The notes beneath the pieces were generated by a model that ran no database searches, was not told the origin of the DNA, and saw only the letters and a program-made list of their open reading frames with translations. Below are positions 1 to 8,696 of a stretch of 64,000 bases of DNA, one piece after another; the stretch's first letter is position 1; every line of letters begins with the position of its first letter. Source of the DNA: Paraburkholderia sp. HP33-1 (GTDB lineage Bacteria; Pseudomonadota; Gammaproteobacteria; Burkholderiales; Burkholderiaceae); NCBI RefSeq assembly GCF_021390595.1, contig NZ_JAJEJR010000001.1:744001-808000 (forward strand). Direction: 5' to 3'. Made by a program: the position numbers and the translations under genes.

Positions 1-1
1 A

Positions 2-784
2 ATCGTGCGGGATGTTTATAGCCAGGAGGCCTCTTACAGAACCTCGCAAAGCTGGCTCGAGGATGGCGCTGGCCGCGTCACCTTTTTTCCGCCGTCACCG
101 AAGGACCTGCGCCGCGCAATGAGTGGGTGGGAAGCGTTCGTGAACGACGCCACTCGATGCCGGGATGCGCTCGTAAAGACCGCTTGCGCTGCATTTGGCT
201 TCGTGTACTTACATCCGTTCCTCGACGGGAATGGTCGGTTGCACCGCTTTCTCATCCAGCACGTGCTGGCGCCTTCTTCACCTCTGACCGGCGGCGCGTT
301 AGTACCCGTCTCGGCTGTCATTCTGAAAAACATTCCAGAGTATGTGGGCGTATTGAGTGGCTTCTCTCGACCGGTCACGCAGCTGTGGCGGTACCAACGA
401 GGAGAGGTGGCGCCCGTCGTGGTTCACTCGCCCGGTGGCCGTGCGTATCGGTTCATTGATGCGACGGCGGAGGTCGCGTTTCTGCATCGGATGATTCGAT
501 TGGCGGTCGAGGATGAGATACCGGTAGAGCTCGCCTGGCTGAGCGGATACGACAGGGCATACCAGCAGTTGGACGCCGAACTCGACCTCCCAAACAAGGA
601 TTTGTCAGCGCTCATCCGGATGATTTATTCGAACAAGGGGGTCCTGTCGGAGAACAGGCGCAAGCAGTATAGCCATGTGCCAAAGCGGATTCTCGACCGT
701 GTCGAACAAGTCGTCCGCGAGACTTTCAATCAGGCTGGCGCCGATGTAGAAGATCTCAGGATAAGCGACGGCGGCGCGAATTAG
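2..784 (+). CDS. Fic-domain protein (5' end outside window)
   Basis: The reading frame is open at the left edge, so the true start lies upstream and only about 260 residues are visible. The Fic core is intact: HPFLDGNGRLHR at residues 70-81 (counted from nt 5) matches HxFx(D/E)GNGRxxR, with the catalytic His, the phosphate-binding GNGR and the final Arg all present. Fic proteins usually transfer AMP from ATP to a protein hydroxyl. The region after the motif looks like the helical extension of cytoplasmic Fic proteins, with no signal peptide or membrane segment in view. Whether an inhibitory helix exists cannot be judged because the N-terminus is missing. The gene converges on the sugar-phosphate transferase gene. 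Base composition is somewhat less GC-biased than its neighbours, which fits an acquired gene. Confidence 0.85.
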   Translation: MVRDVYSQEASYRTSQSWLEDGAGRVTFFPPSPKDLRRAMSGWEAFVNDATRCRDALVKTACAAFGFVYLHPFLDGNGRLHRFLIQHVLAPSSPLTGGALVPVSAVILKNIPEYVGVLSGFSRPVTQLWRYQRGEVAPVVVHSPGGRAYRFIDATAEVAFLHRMIRLAVEDEIPVELAWLSGYDRAYQQLDAELDLPNKDLSALIRMIYSNKGVLSENRRKQYSHVPKRILDRVEQVVRETFNQAGADVEDLRISDGGAN

Positions 785-937
785 CGGGATTTCGAGTTTT
801 TGGTCAATTCTCTTCAAAAAATGAGCCGATCTCGAAGCCGCTAAGGCTATTTCGAGGCGGGTCGCTCGTTCGGACTGTTTTTCGAGGTCGAGCGATCGGC
901 TTGCCCTTGGGCGCCTTTTCTCGTCTCCGCTCGCACT

Positions 938-2038
938 TCACCGCTTCGTCTTCCTCACCACCATCCATCTCGGCGACTTGAACCGCACGATGCTCACGTA
1001 AAGCCACACATAAGTCGCCGCGAACACGACAACGAAGCAGAACAGATGCAGCGTGTGCCGCCAGAACAGCGTCGCCGGCACGACCGCGATCAGGCACAGC
1101 AGCCACAGATACGGTGAGGTCAACGAGTTGCGGCGCGTCAGTTCGCGCGCGGTGCGCGCGCCGACCGCCCAGCGCATCAGCCGCTTGTAGACCAGCATAT
1201 GCAGATGCACGCCATCGGGAATGCCCGGCGACATGCCGCGAATGAACTTCTTGCGGTAGATCGAGAAGCAGGTCTCGAAGATCGGGTACATGAAGAGCAG
1301 CACCGGATACCACGCGGACACGTCGCGATTGCGCATCACGAGCAGGATCGACAGCTCGGCGAGCATGAAGCCGATGAAGTACGCGCCGCCGTCGCCGAGA
1401 AAAATCAGCCCGGCCGGGAAGTTCCAGATGAAGAAGCCGAGCACCGCGCCCATCATCATGAACGACGCGGACAGCACGACCGGGTCGTGCACCTGGAACG
1501 CGACATACGCGAGCGACGCGAACATCATGAACGCGACCATCGACGCGAGGCCGTTGAAGCCGTCGATGATATTGATCGCGTTGGCGAGCGCCGCGACCGC
1601 GAGCACCGTGACCACGAACGAGATCGGCGCATACGACAGCAGAAAGTCGAGCGGCGGCACGCTGATGCGCGTGACCGCGATGTCGAGAAAGAACCAGGCG
1701 AGCGCTGCGGCCGCCATCGTGCACACGAGGCGCGCGAGCGGCGACACCCGCTTGGTGAGATCTTCGACGAGCCCGGAGCCGAACGCGGGCATGCCGCACG
1801 CGATCAGCCCGAGAATGCCGCCCGACACAGCCGGATACGCGCGATGCAATTGCACCGCGGAGACGATCAGCCCGACCAGAATCCCGGTCCCGCCGATGCG
1901 CGGCACCGGACGCACATGGAATTTCTGCACGCCGGCCAGATCGCTATCGGTCGAGAATTTTTCATGCAGATGCGCATAGCGCACGATCAACAGCGTGATC
2001 AGCAGGGAGACGAGAAAGCCGAGCGCAAAACTGAGCAT
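938..2038 (-). CDS. MraY/WecA-family polyprenyl-phosphate sugar-1-phosphate transferase
   Basis: This integral membrane enzyme belongs to the PNPT family, which moves a HexNAc-1-phosphate from a UDP-sugar to undecaprenyl phosphate and so starts a lipid-linked glycan. Family signatures are visible: VPRIGGTGI in the first cytoplasmic loop, NAINIIDGFNGLA with the catalytic Asp, FLGDGGAYFIG, and PDGVHLHML as the HxH-type motif. About ten hydrophobic segments are spread over 366 residues. I chose the ATG at 2038 (MLSFALGF), which puts a transmembrane segment at the N-terminus. A longer frame upstream adds 43 residues rich in Arg, Ser and Ala and is unlikely to be coding. It diverges from the chemoreceptor gene and stands at the edge of the envelope polysaccharide genes, so O-antigen initiation is the likely role. 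The exact sugar cannot be read from sequence. Confidence 0.88.
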   Translation of the reverse strand: MLSFALGFLVSLLITLLIVRYAHLHEKFSTDSDLAGVQKFHVRPVPRIGGTGILVGLIVSAVQLHRAYPAVSGGILGLIACGMPAFGSGLVEDLTKRVSPLARLVCTMAAAALAWFFLDIAVTRISVPPLDFLLSYAPISFVVTVLAVAALANAINIIDGFNGLASMVAFMMFASLAYVAFQVHDPVVLSASFMMMGAVLGFFIWNFPAGLIFLGDGGAYFIGFMLAELSILLVMRNRDVSAWYPVLLFMYPIFETCFSIYRKKFIRGMSPGIPDGVHLHMLVYKRLMRWAVGARTARELTRRNSLTSPYLWLLCLIAVVPATLFWRHTLHLFCFVVVFAATYVWLYVSIVRFKSPRWMVVRKTKR

Positions 2039-2285
2039 GAAAGTGGGCCTGAGCGAAGACGCGGAATTATACAAACGAAACGCGCGGCGTCCGGTGCGCG
2101 CCAGAGGTCCCAGGCTTTCATGCGCGAGAGCGCAAATCCCAGATAGCGAGACCGAAGCCGCCCGCAAAGGCCCGTGGGCGCTCGCTTCTCATGGATTCCC
2201 CCTATGCGGCGCGCGCCCGTCGCGACCGTAAACCAGGATGCGACGAAGTGTAAGTCGCGCGTGACAAAGAGGTTCCGGAGACCCA

Positions 2286-3854
2286 ATGCTAAATAACATC
2301 ACAATTCGCGGCGGACTGACGCTCGTGATCAGCGTATTTGTCGCTTTCCTTCTGACGGTGATCGCTGTCGGTTACGGCGCGCTGAAGCTCGCCAACGGCA
2401 GCCTCGACGACACGCAGCGCAGTGCCGCAGCGCTGTCGCATCTGAAGGCGAGTTCCGAGAAACTTCTGCAGGTGCAGCTTGCATTGGGCACCTATCAGAC
2501 GCTGTTCAGCATCGGCAAGCAGACCGACGATCTGCTGCCGGGCGCGCACAAGGTGCTGGTCGATTCGAACAACGACTTCCGCAACTACATGGCCGGCCCG
2601 TTCGAGAGTGAGGCCGAGCGCAAGCTCGCGCAGAGCGTCGGCGACGCGCGCACGGCGCTCGTCGACAAGGCGATCGAGCCGGAATTCAAGGCATTGACCG
2701 ATTACGACTTCAACACGTTCCGCAATATCCAGGGCGATACCGCGAACAGCCTCTACGCGTCCTACTCGAAAGCGATCGACGCGCTCGAAAAAGCGCAGAT
2801 GGACAATCAGCATCAGCAGACCGCGACCGGCGCGCAACGCTTCCAGCTTGCGACGGCGCTGTTCGGCGCGATCGCGGTGATCGCGCTCGTGATCGCCGTG
2901 GGGGCGCGCGTCGCGTTGTCGTCGGCGTTGATCAAGCCGGTCAACGCGACGGTCAAGCACTTCGAGCGCATCGCCGCCGGCGACCTGAGCGGCGCGATCA
3001 AGGTGAAATCACGCAACGAGATGGGCCAGCTGCTCGGCGCGCTGACGCGGATGCGCGACGGCCTTGTCGAAACGGTCGGCAAGGTGCGCGGCAGCACGAC
3101 CGCGATTACCCAGGGCGCGAACGAGATCGCGTCGGGCAATGCCGATCTGTCGGCGCGCACCGAGCAGCAGGCGGCCGCGCTGCAGCAGACCGCGGCGAGC
3201 ATGGAGCAGTTGTCGGCGACCGTGAAGCAGAACGCCGACAACGCGAAGCAGGCGAATCGCCTCGCGCACGGCGCGCTCGATACGGTCACGCGAGGCGGCA
3301 AGGTAGTGTCGCGCGTGACGGAGACGATGGACGGCATCAGCGATTCGTCGCGCAAGGTGACCGAGATCATCGGCATGATCGAAGGGATCGCGTTCCAGAC
3401 CAACATCCTCGCGCTGAACGCGGCCGTCGAGGCGGCGCGCGCGGGCGAGCAGGGGCGCGGCTTCGCGGTGGTCGCCTCGGAAGTGCGCAGCCTCGCGCAG
3501 CGCTCGGGCGCGGCGGCCAAGGAGATCAAGGAGCTGATCGGCGAATCGGCCGCGAAGGTCGAGGAGGGCGCGTCGCTGGTGTCGGATGCGCAGAAGACGA
3601 TTCAGGAAGCGATGAAAGCGGTCGAGCGCGTGACCGGCGTGATGAGCGAGATCGAGGCGTCGGCGCTCGAGCAGAGCGACGGCATCGAGCAGGTCAACAA
3701 GGCGGTGTCGCAGATCGACGAGGTCACGCAGCACAACGCAGCGCTCGTCGAGCAGGCGGCGGCAGCCGCGAAGTCGCTGGAGGAGCAGGCCATCATCCTG
3801 AAGGATGCGATTTCAGTGTTTCGTCTCGAAGGGACGTCGCCTGCGTTGGCTTGA
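2286..3854 (+). CDS. methyl-accepting chemotaxis protein
   Basis: A transmembrane chemoreceptor of 522 residues. A first membrane helix at about residues 10-32 and a second at about 188-210 bracket a periplasmic four-helix-bundle-type sensor of roughly 155 residues. A HAMP domain follows at about 212-264, then the long cytoplasmic signalling coiled coil. The highly conserved hairpin tip lies at about residues 365-405 and includes [20 protein letters not shown] and [18 protein letters not shown], the surface that contacts CheW and CheA. No C-terminal pentapeptide for CheR docking is seen; the protein ends in SPALA. GGAG precedes the ATG at suitable spacing. It is a lone receptor gene with no chemotaxis genes nearby, and the ligand cannot be predicted. 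Confidence 0.95.
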   Translation: MLNNITIRGGLTLVISVFVAFLLTVIAVGYGALKLANGSLDDTQRSAAALSHLKASSEKLLQVQLALGTYQTLFSIGKQTDDLLPGAHKVLVDSNNDFRNYMAGPFESEAERKLAQSVGDARTALVDKAIEPEFKALTDYDFNTFRNIQGDTANSLYASYSKAIDALEKAQMDNQHQQTATGAQRFQLATALFGAIAVIALVIAVGARVALSSALIKPVNATVKHFERIAAGDLSGAIKVKSRNEMGQLLGALTRMRDGLVETVGKVRGSTTAITQGANEIASGNADLSARTEQQAAALQQTAASMEQLSATVKQNADNAKQANRLAHGALDTVTRGGKVVSRVTETMDGISDSSRKVTEIIGMIEGIAFQTNILALNAAVEAARAGEQGRGFAVVASEVRSLAQRSGAAAKEIKELIGESAAKVEEGASLVSDAQKTIQEAMKAVERVTGVMSEIEASALEQSDGIEQVNKAVSQIDEVTQHNAALVEQAAAAAKSLEEQAIILKDAISVFRLEGTSPALA

Positions 3855-3980
3855 GCGCCGAAAAATGTGCCGGAGCCGGTGCATGCCGCACCGACGGCTC
3901 ACTTAGAATCCTGTTTTCCGGACTGAGGACAGCGTCCAATCGCGGCAACGCGTTGGATAAGAAACGAAAACGGGTACTTC

Positions 3981-5522
3981 ATGCTGAAAGGGTCGGCGGC
4001 GTTCTTCATCGCGACGATTTGCGTCGCGCTTTTCATCATCATGTTTGGACAGACCTTTGGGTCCGTGCCGTTGCATGAAGTCGGAGATTTTGCGGCGAAC
4101 TCCGTGCTGATAGCCGATGCCAGGCATCTAAAGCTGCTCGTCGGCCATTATTCGCGCGTCGGCTTCAATCATCCTGGCCCTGCGTTTCTCTACGTGCTCG
4201 CCGCGGGAGAGGTCGCGTTTTTCGATCTGACGCACTGGGTCGCATCGCCGTTTTCTGGCCAGATCTATGCTGTCGTGCTGCTTTCCGCTTTCTGGATCGT
4301 GGCGATCGGGGCGCTTTTGCGCAGGATGCTTGGCTCGCTCGCGGGTGCCGTGACGACGACGGCGCTATTTGTCGGCGTCACCGCGTACATCAACTACCAG
4401 GCATTTGCGGGTCCGTGGTTTCCGCATCTTTATTACTTCGCCTTCGCGGCATTCACGGTGTCCATCGCCGCATTGATCATGGGGCGTAGCGACGGACTGC
4501 TGCTGCTTGCCGTAAGCCTTGGATTCCTTCTGAATGGCCACGCGTCCTTTCTCGGCATGACCGCGATCATGCTGGTGTGCGCGCTCGTCGCCAATACCGG
4601 GGTCCACGGTAGGTCGAAAGTCAAAGGCACCTGGCTGTTAGGTCGCGACTATCTCGCGGAGAATATTCGCACGATCGCTGTCGCGTTGGCGATCGTGGCG
4701 CTCTTTCTGCTCCCCCTCGCCATTCAGACAGCCCTTCATTTTCCCGGACCGCTTGCTGACTATGCTGCCTTTGGGCACGCTCATAAGCCGAATCGTCCAG
4801 GGGATGCCGTGCGCTTTGTCGGTCTTTTCTGGAGTAACGGAATCTTTGGGATTCTCTTCGGTGCCGCAGCATGCGCGATCCTCGCGACCAACAATCCCGC
4901 GCGGGACGGCGAAGGCCGTGTCGCGCCGGAGCGGGCCTTGGCATTGGCGCTGGCCAGTGCGACGCTCGCCTTCCTCTTTTATTCCGTTTTCGGAGTCGAC
5001 GACTTGTCGTTGACCTACGTCGGTATCTTCTACTACGCAGTACCGGCTCTTGCGCTGACGCTGCTGGTGAAGCGCTTGCTCGACAACATGGTGGTCGCGA
5101 CCGTGCCGGCCGCAGTCATCGTATGCGTGGCTGTCGCTGCTTTCACTGCGATCAGGATTCATCAACCTCCTGAAAACATTTCCCAATATAACGATCCGCA
5201 GATTCCCGCAGCTTACGTTGCGATCGGCAAGCTAGGCGCCAGCGGCACTCCCGTCGTCCTCGATCTCGACGGCTCCGCGAATTGGGAGCAGCTTTGGTCT
5301 ACGCTGGTCGGCGTGGAGGCCTATGCGAAGCGCCAGGGCAGCTTGCCGTTTTGCATCGCGCAGAACTGGCAGCTTGTGTTCGCTCGATCGGCGCGTTGCG
5401 CTGCGGATGTGGTCCAAAGCGCCCACAGGCGTTTTCTGGTGTCGGCGGTGCCGAAGGATGGTATGACCGGCGCGGTGAACGTTGCCGGCCTGTATTTTTA
5501 TCCGCGCGAATCCGTGAAGTGA
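3981..5522 (+). CDS. polytopic membrane protein of unknown function, GT-C-like
   Basis: A 513-residue protein with roughly ten to twelve hydrophobic segments and a soluble C-terminal part from about residue 400. The first large loop contains HYSRVGFNHPGPAFLY, placed where GT-C membrane glycosyltransferases carry acidic or His residues between helices 1 and 2, and the overall shape resembles uncharacterised proteins of that fold. No firm catalytic DxD or ExD motif was found, so a transferase role is only an inference from fold and from the neighbouring polysaccharide genes. The C-terminal part has three cysteines (FCIAQNW, RCAADV). It converges on galE across a strong hairpin. Codon use is less GC-extreme than in the flanking genes. 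Confidence 0.6.
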   Translation: MLKGSAAFFIATICVALFIIMFGQTFGSVPLHEVGDFAANSVLIADARHLKLLVGHYSRVGFNHPGPAFLYVLAAGEVAFFDLTHWVASPFSGQIYAVVLLSAFWIVAIGALLRRMLGSLAGAVTTTALFVGVTAYINYQAFAGPWFPHLYYFAFAAFTVSIAALIMGRSDGLLLLAVSLGFLLNGHASFLGMTAIMLVCALVANTGVHGRSKVKGTWLLGRDYLAENIRTIAVALAIVALFLLPLAIQTALHFPGPLADYAAFGHAHKPNRPGDAVRFVGLFWSNGIFGILFGAAACAILATNNPARDGEGRVAPERALALALASATLAFLFYSVFGVDDLSLTYVGIFYYAVPALALTLLVKRLLDNMVVATVPAAVIVCVAVAAFTAIRIHQPPENISQYNDPQIPAAYVAIGKLGASGTPVVLDLDGSANWEQLWSTLVGVEAYAKRQGSLPFCIAQNWQLVFARSARCAADVVQSAHRRFLVSAVPKDGMTGAVNVAGLYFYPRESVK

Positions 5523-5552
5523 TGCTGTCGGCAACGGCTGGGTCATGGATGG

Positions 5553-5587
5553 CCGGCCCGACGCATCTCACGGATGCGTCGGGCCGG
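5553..5587. terminator. hairpin between convergent genes
   Basis: A perfect 15-bp stem (CCGGCCCGACGCATC and its complement) closes a 5-nt loop midway between the stop of the membrane protein gene at 5522 and the stop of galE at 5607. There is no long T run on either side, so it could act as a bidirectional terminator or as an mRNA 3'-end stabiliser. Confidence 0.6.
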
Positions 5588-5606
5588 TCGCAGCTTCGCT
5601 GCTACC

Positions 5607-6629
5607 TTAAGCAAACCCCTGCGGATTCATCGACTGCCAGCGCCAATGGTCCGCACACATCCGTTCGATGCCGAACTGCGCGCGCCAACCGATGATTTTC
5701 TCGGCCGCGCCCGGATCCGCGAAACACTGCGCGATGTCGCCAGGGCGGCGCGCGACGATCTCATATGGCACCGGCCTGCCCGATGCCTGCTCGAACGAGC
5801 GCACCACGTCGAGCACGCTATAGCCTTGACCCGTGCCGAGATTGACGACGAAGCTCGCATCGCGCCTGACGAGCGCGTCGAGCGCGGCGAGATGCCCGCG
5901 CGCGAGATCGACCACGTGGATGTAGTCGCGCACGCCGGTGCCGTCGGGCGTCTCATAGTCGCCGCCGAACACGCGCAGCCTGGCGAGCTTGCCGACCGCG
6001 ACCTGCGCGACGTACGGCATCAGATTGTTCGGAATGCCGGCCGGATCTTCGCCGATCAGACCGCTCTCATGCGCGCCGACCGGATTGAAGTAGCGCAGTG
6101 TCGCGATGCGCCACGACGGGTCCGACACTTCGAGATCGCGCAGGACCTGCTCGGCGATCAGCTTCGACTGGCCATACGGATTGGTCGCCGAGAGCGGGAA
6201 CGATTCGTCGATCGGCGAGCTTTTCGGCACGCCGTACACCGTTGCCGATGAGCTGAACACGAACTGCCTGACATTGCGGTCGCGCATCACGCCGAGCAGC
6301 GTCAGCAGGCTGCCGACGTTGTTGGCGTAGTACTCGATCGGCTTCGCGACCGATTCGCCCACCGCCTTCAGCGCCGCGAAGTGGATCGCACCGGTGATCG
6401 GATGCGCGTCGAAAATCCGCTGCAGTGCCGCGGCGTCGCGCGCATCGTTGTCGTAGAAGGTGAGTGCACGGCCGGTGATTTTCTCGACCCGCCGCAGCGA
6501 TTCGCGCTTGCTGTTCACGAGGTTGTCGATCACCACGACGTCGTAGCCGCCGTTCAGCAGTTCGACGCAGGTGTGCGAGCCGATGAAACCCGCGCCGCCC
6601 GTAACCAGAATCGTGCCCTTCGTGGTCAT
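5607..6629 (-). CDS. galE: UDP-glucose 4-epimerase
   Basis: Interconverts UDP-glucose and UDP-galactose (possibly also the N-acetyl forms) with tightly bound NAD, supplying sugar nucleotides for surface polysaccharide. The 340-residue length is normal for GalE. The NAD-binding GGAGFIG is at residues 11-17, Ser128 lies in SSSATVY, and the catalytic pair Tyr152/Lys156 is in NPYGQSKL. These are the short-chain dehydrogenase epimerase signatures. It is the last gene of a minus-strand run with the two glycosyltransferases and the flippase, 12 bases after the GT4 gene, so it is probably co-transcribed with them. Confidence 0.95.
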   Translation of the reverse strand: MTTKGTILVTGGAGFIGSHTCVELLNGGYDVVVIDNLVNSKRESLRRVEKITGRALTFYDNDARDAAALQRIFDAHPITGAIHFAALKAVGESVAKPIEYYANNVGSLLTLLGVMRDRNVRQFVFSSSATVYGVPKSSPIDESFPLSATNPYGQSKLIAEQVLRDLEVSDPSWRIATLRYFNPVGAHESGLIGEDPAGIPNNLMPYVAQVAVGKLARLRVFGGDYETPDGTGVRDYIHVVDLARGHLAALDALVRRDASFVVNLGTGQGYSVLDVVRSFEQASGRPVPYEIVARRPGDIAQCFADPGAAEKIIGWRAQFGIERMCADHWRWQSMNPQGFA

Positions 6630-6641
6630 GCTGTTGCTCCG

Positions 6642-7790
6642 TTAAAGTAAAACTCCCGTGATTTTTTGCACCAGGTCTTTATAGGTTTCGACGACCATGC
6701 GTTCGTCGAATTCGGTCGCGACTTTCTGTCGGCCGCGTTCCGCCATCGCGCGCCGCTCTGCGATGCTCATGTCGAGCATGCGCGCGAGGCTCGCGGCGAG
6801 GCTCGCCGCATTGCGCGCTTCACACAACAAACCATTGACGCCGTCGGCCACCACTTCGCGGCAGCCGGGCACGTCGGTCGCGACGATCGGCCGGCCCATC
6901 GCCGACGCTTCCATCAGCGTGCGCGGCACGCCTTCGCGATACGACGGCAGCACCACGCAATCGGCATCGGCGATGAACGGCCGCACGTCGTGCGCTTCGC
7001 CCAGATACTCGATCACGCCTTCCTGTTCCCACGCGGCGACTTCGTCGCGCGTGATCGCGCTCGGATTGTCGACGCCGACCGGCCCGAGCAGCTGGAAGCG
7101 TGCCTGCGGAAAGCGCGCGCGCAACTGCCGCGCGGCCTCGACATATTCGCCGACGCCTTTGTCCCACAGCAACCGCCCGATCAGCACGAAACGAAACTCC
7201 GCGCGCTCGCGCAGCGGCGTGAACCCGAACTGCTCGAGATCGACGCCCTCGCCGTGCAACAGCCGCGCGCGCTCGGGATGCGCGAGCAGCTTGCCGTCGA
7301 TGAACGCGGTCTGATCGTCGCGATTCAGGAACCACACTTCGCGCGGAAAGCGGAACGCGAAACGATACAGCCTTTTGGCGATCTGCGCGGCGCGGCTGTG
7401 CTGGATGAACACGTAGCCGAGTCCCGTCGTAACGGCAACCGACTGCACGCCAGCCAGCTTCGCCGCGATCGAGCCGTAGATGTTCGGCTTGATCGTGTAG
7501 TGAAACACGACGTGCGGACGGATGGTTCTGTACTGCCGGTAGAGCGCGACGAGCGTGCGCAGATCCTCGCCCGGACTCGTGCCCTTCGACGCGACCGGCA
7601 GCTCGATGCAGCGGCAGCCCATCGCGGCGAGCAGCTCGAACGTGCGATCGCGCGGCGCGAGCACCGTCACGTCGACGCCGCGACCGACCAGCATGCGGAT
7701 CAGCCCTTGCCGATACGTATAGATTGCCCAGGCTGTGTTGCAGACGAGTGTAACGCGCAGCGCGGGCGTCGACTTGAAAGAGGGCTTCAT
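6642..7790 (-). CDS. family 4 (GT-B) glycosyltransferase
   Basis: A cytoplasmic retaining glycosyltransferase of 382 residues. The N-terminal half is the acceptor-binding Rossmann domain (RVTLVCNTAW start, then FHYTIKPNIYGS). The C-terminal half is a Glycos_transf_1 domain with GRLLWDKGVGEYVEAA and the E-x7-E type segment EGVPRTLMEASAMGRP that binds the nucleotide sugar. The pattern resembles bacterial O-antigen and PglA/WbpH-type HexNAc transferases, but the donor and acceptor are not defined by sequence. I set the start at ATG 7790 (MKPSFK); the longer frame to 7853 has a non-conserved leader. It lies between the GT2 gene and galE in a flippase-led run. Confidence 0.88.
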   Translation of the reverse strand: MKPSFKSTPALRVTLVCNTAWAIYTYRQGLIRMLVGRGVDVTVLAPRDRTFELLAAMGCRCIELPVASKGTSPGEDLRTLVALYRQYRTIRPHVVFHYTIKPNIYGSIAAKLAGVQSVAVTTGLGYVFIQHSRAAQIAKRLYRFAFRFPREVWFLNRDDQTAFIDGKLLAHPERARLLHGEGVDLEQFGFTPLRERAEFRFVLIGRLLWDKGVGEYVEAARQLRARFPQARFQLLGPVGVDNPSAITRDEVAAWEQEGVIEYLGEAHDVRPFIADADCVVLPSYREGVPRTLMEASAMGRPIVATDVPGCREVVADGVNGLLCEARNAASLAASLARMLDMSIAERRAMAERGRQKVATEFDERMVVETYKDLVQKITGVLL

Positions 7791-7865
7791 GCGAAGAAGG
7801 GCAGGACGTTGAATGAAGTGTGGACGAGATATGAATGCAGCGACAGCGCACACACGCAGCGCAAC

Positions 7866-8696
7866 TCAGCGGCTCGCGCGCGGCGTGAGCAGCGCGCGCT
7901 TGACCCGCTGCAAGGCGCGATAAGGCAGGATCAGATGTAGCAGATTCTTCGCGAGGCCCAACCAGTCGTAGGGATTGGCCACGTTGAAGTAGCGCAACTG
8001 CAAACGCAGCGTCGAGCCGATCTGCTGGCGTCGCTTCGTCGCGCTGATACCGCCTTCGTTCAGCTCGTAATACAGGCCGAGTTCCGGCAGATTCGCGCAG
8101 TCGTAGCGTTCCATCAGACGTACGAACAGATCGAGGTCTTCCGCCGAACGATACTCGGCGCGATAGTTGCCCACCGTGCGCACGGCATCGATACGCAGCA
8201 TCATCGACGGATGCGCGAGGCATGAGCGGAAAAAGCGCTGGCGCCGGATCGCGTTCGGCTCGGCCGGCGGGCTCAGCATGAAAAGCGGTTCGCCCGCACG
8301 GGTGACGACCTGGGTCCACATGCCGAGGCCCGCCACATGAGGATGCGCTTGCAAGAATGCGCGCTGCTTCGCGAGCCGCCGCGGCACCGCGCGATCTCCC
8401 GCGTCGATCCGCGCCGCATAGCGAAAGCCGCGCTGCGCGAGCGCGTCGATGCCGGTTTGCAGTGCGCGCTCGATGCCGCTGTTCTGCGCCATGCGCAGCA
8501 CTTCGATCTTCAGGTTCGGCAGCGTGGGCGCGACGATCGGCGGCGTGCTGCCGTCATCGACGATCAGTACGTGCACCAGCGCACTTTCCTCGAACGACGC
8601 GAGCGTAGAATCGACGTCGGCCTGGCCGTTGTAGGCAGGCATCAGCACCGCGACGTCGTCGAGCGTGGTTTGCGCGGTGGCGGATAGATTCGTCAT
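7866..8696 (-). CDS. family 2 (GT-A) glycosyltransferase
   Basis: A 276-residue inverting-type glycosyltransferase. The GT-A signature is clear: VAVLMPAYNGQADVDSTL at the N-terminus, LIVDDGSTPP for the first nucleotide-binding acidic pair, and ARIDAGDRAVPRRLAKQ for the metal-binding region. In the last of these D-A-G-D replaces the usual D-A-D-D spacing. The segment SAEDLDLFVRL fits the E-D catalytic-base motif of this fold. The start ATG at 8696 overlaps the stop of the flippase gene by four bases, indicating translational coupling. The frame upstream of this Met is an Arg/Ala-rich shadow of the flippase. It probably adds one residue to the lipid-linked repeat unit. Confidence 0.88.
   Translation of the reverse strand: MTNLSATAQTTLDDVAVLMPAYNGQADVDSTLASFEESALVHVLIVDDGSTPPIVAPTLPNLKIEVLRMAQNSGIERALQTGIDALAQRGFRYAARIDAGDRAVPRRLAKQRAFLQAHPHVAGLGMWTQVVTRAGEPLFMLSPPAEPNAIRRQRFFRSCLAHPSMMLRIDAVRTVGNYRAEYRSAEDLDLFVRLMERYDCANLPELGLYYELNEGGISATKRRQQIGSTLRLQLRYFNVANPYDWLGLAKNLLHLILPYRALQRVKRALLTPRASR

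Noticed and set aside
1199..2146. Long plus-strand ORF rich in Arg, His and Asp opposite the sugar-phosphate transferase
   Set aside because: It is the antisense reading of a high-GC gene; composition is that of shadow frames. The same holds for 40572-42374, 41497-43065 and 51631-53760.
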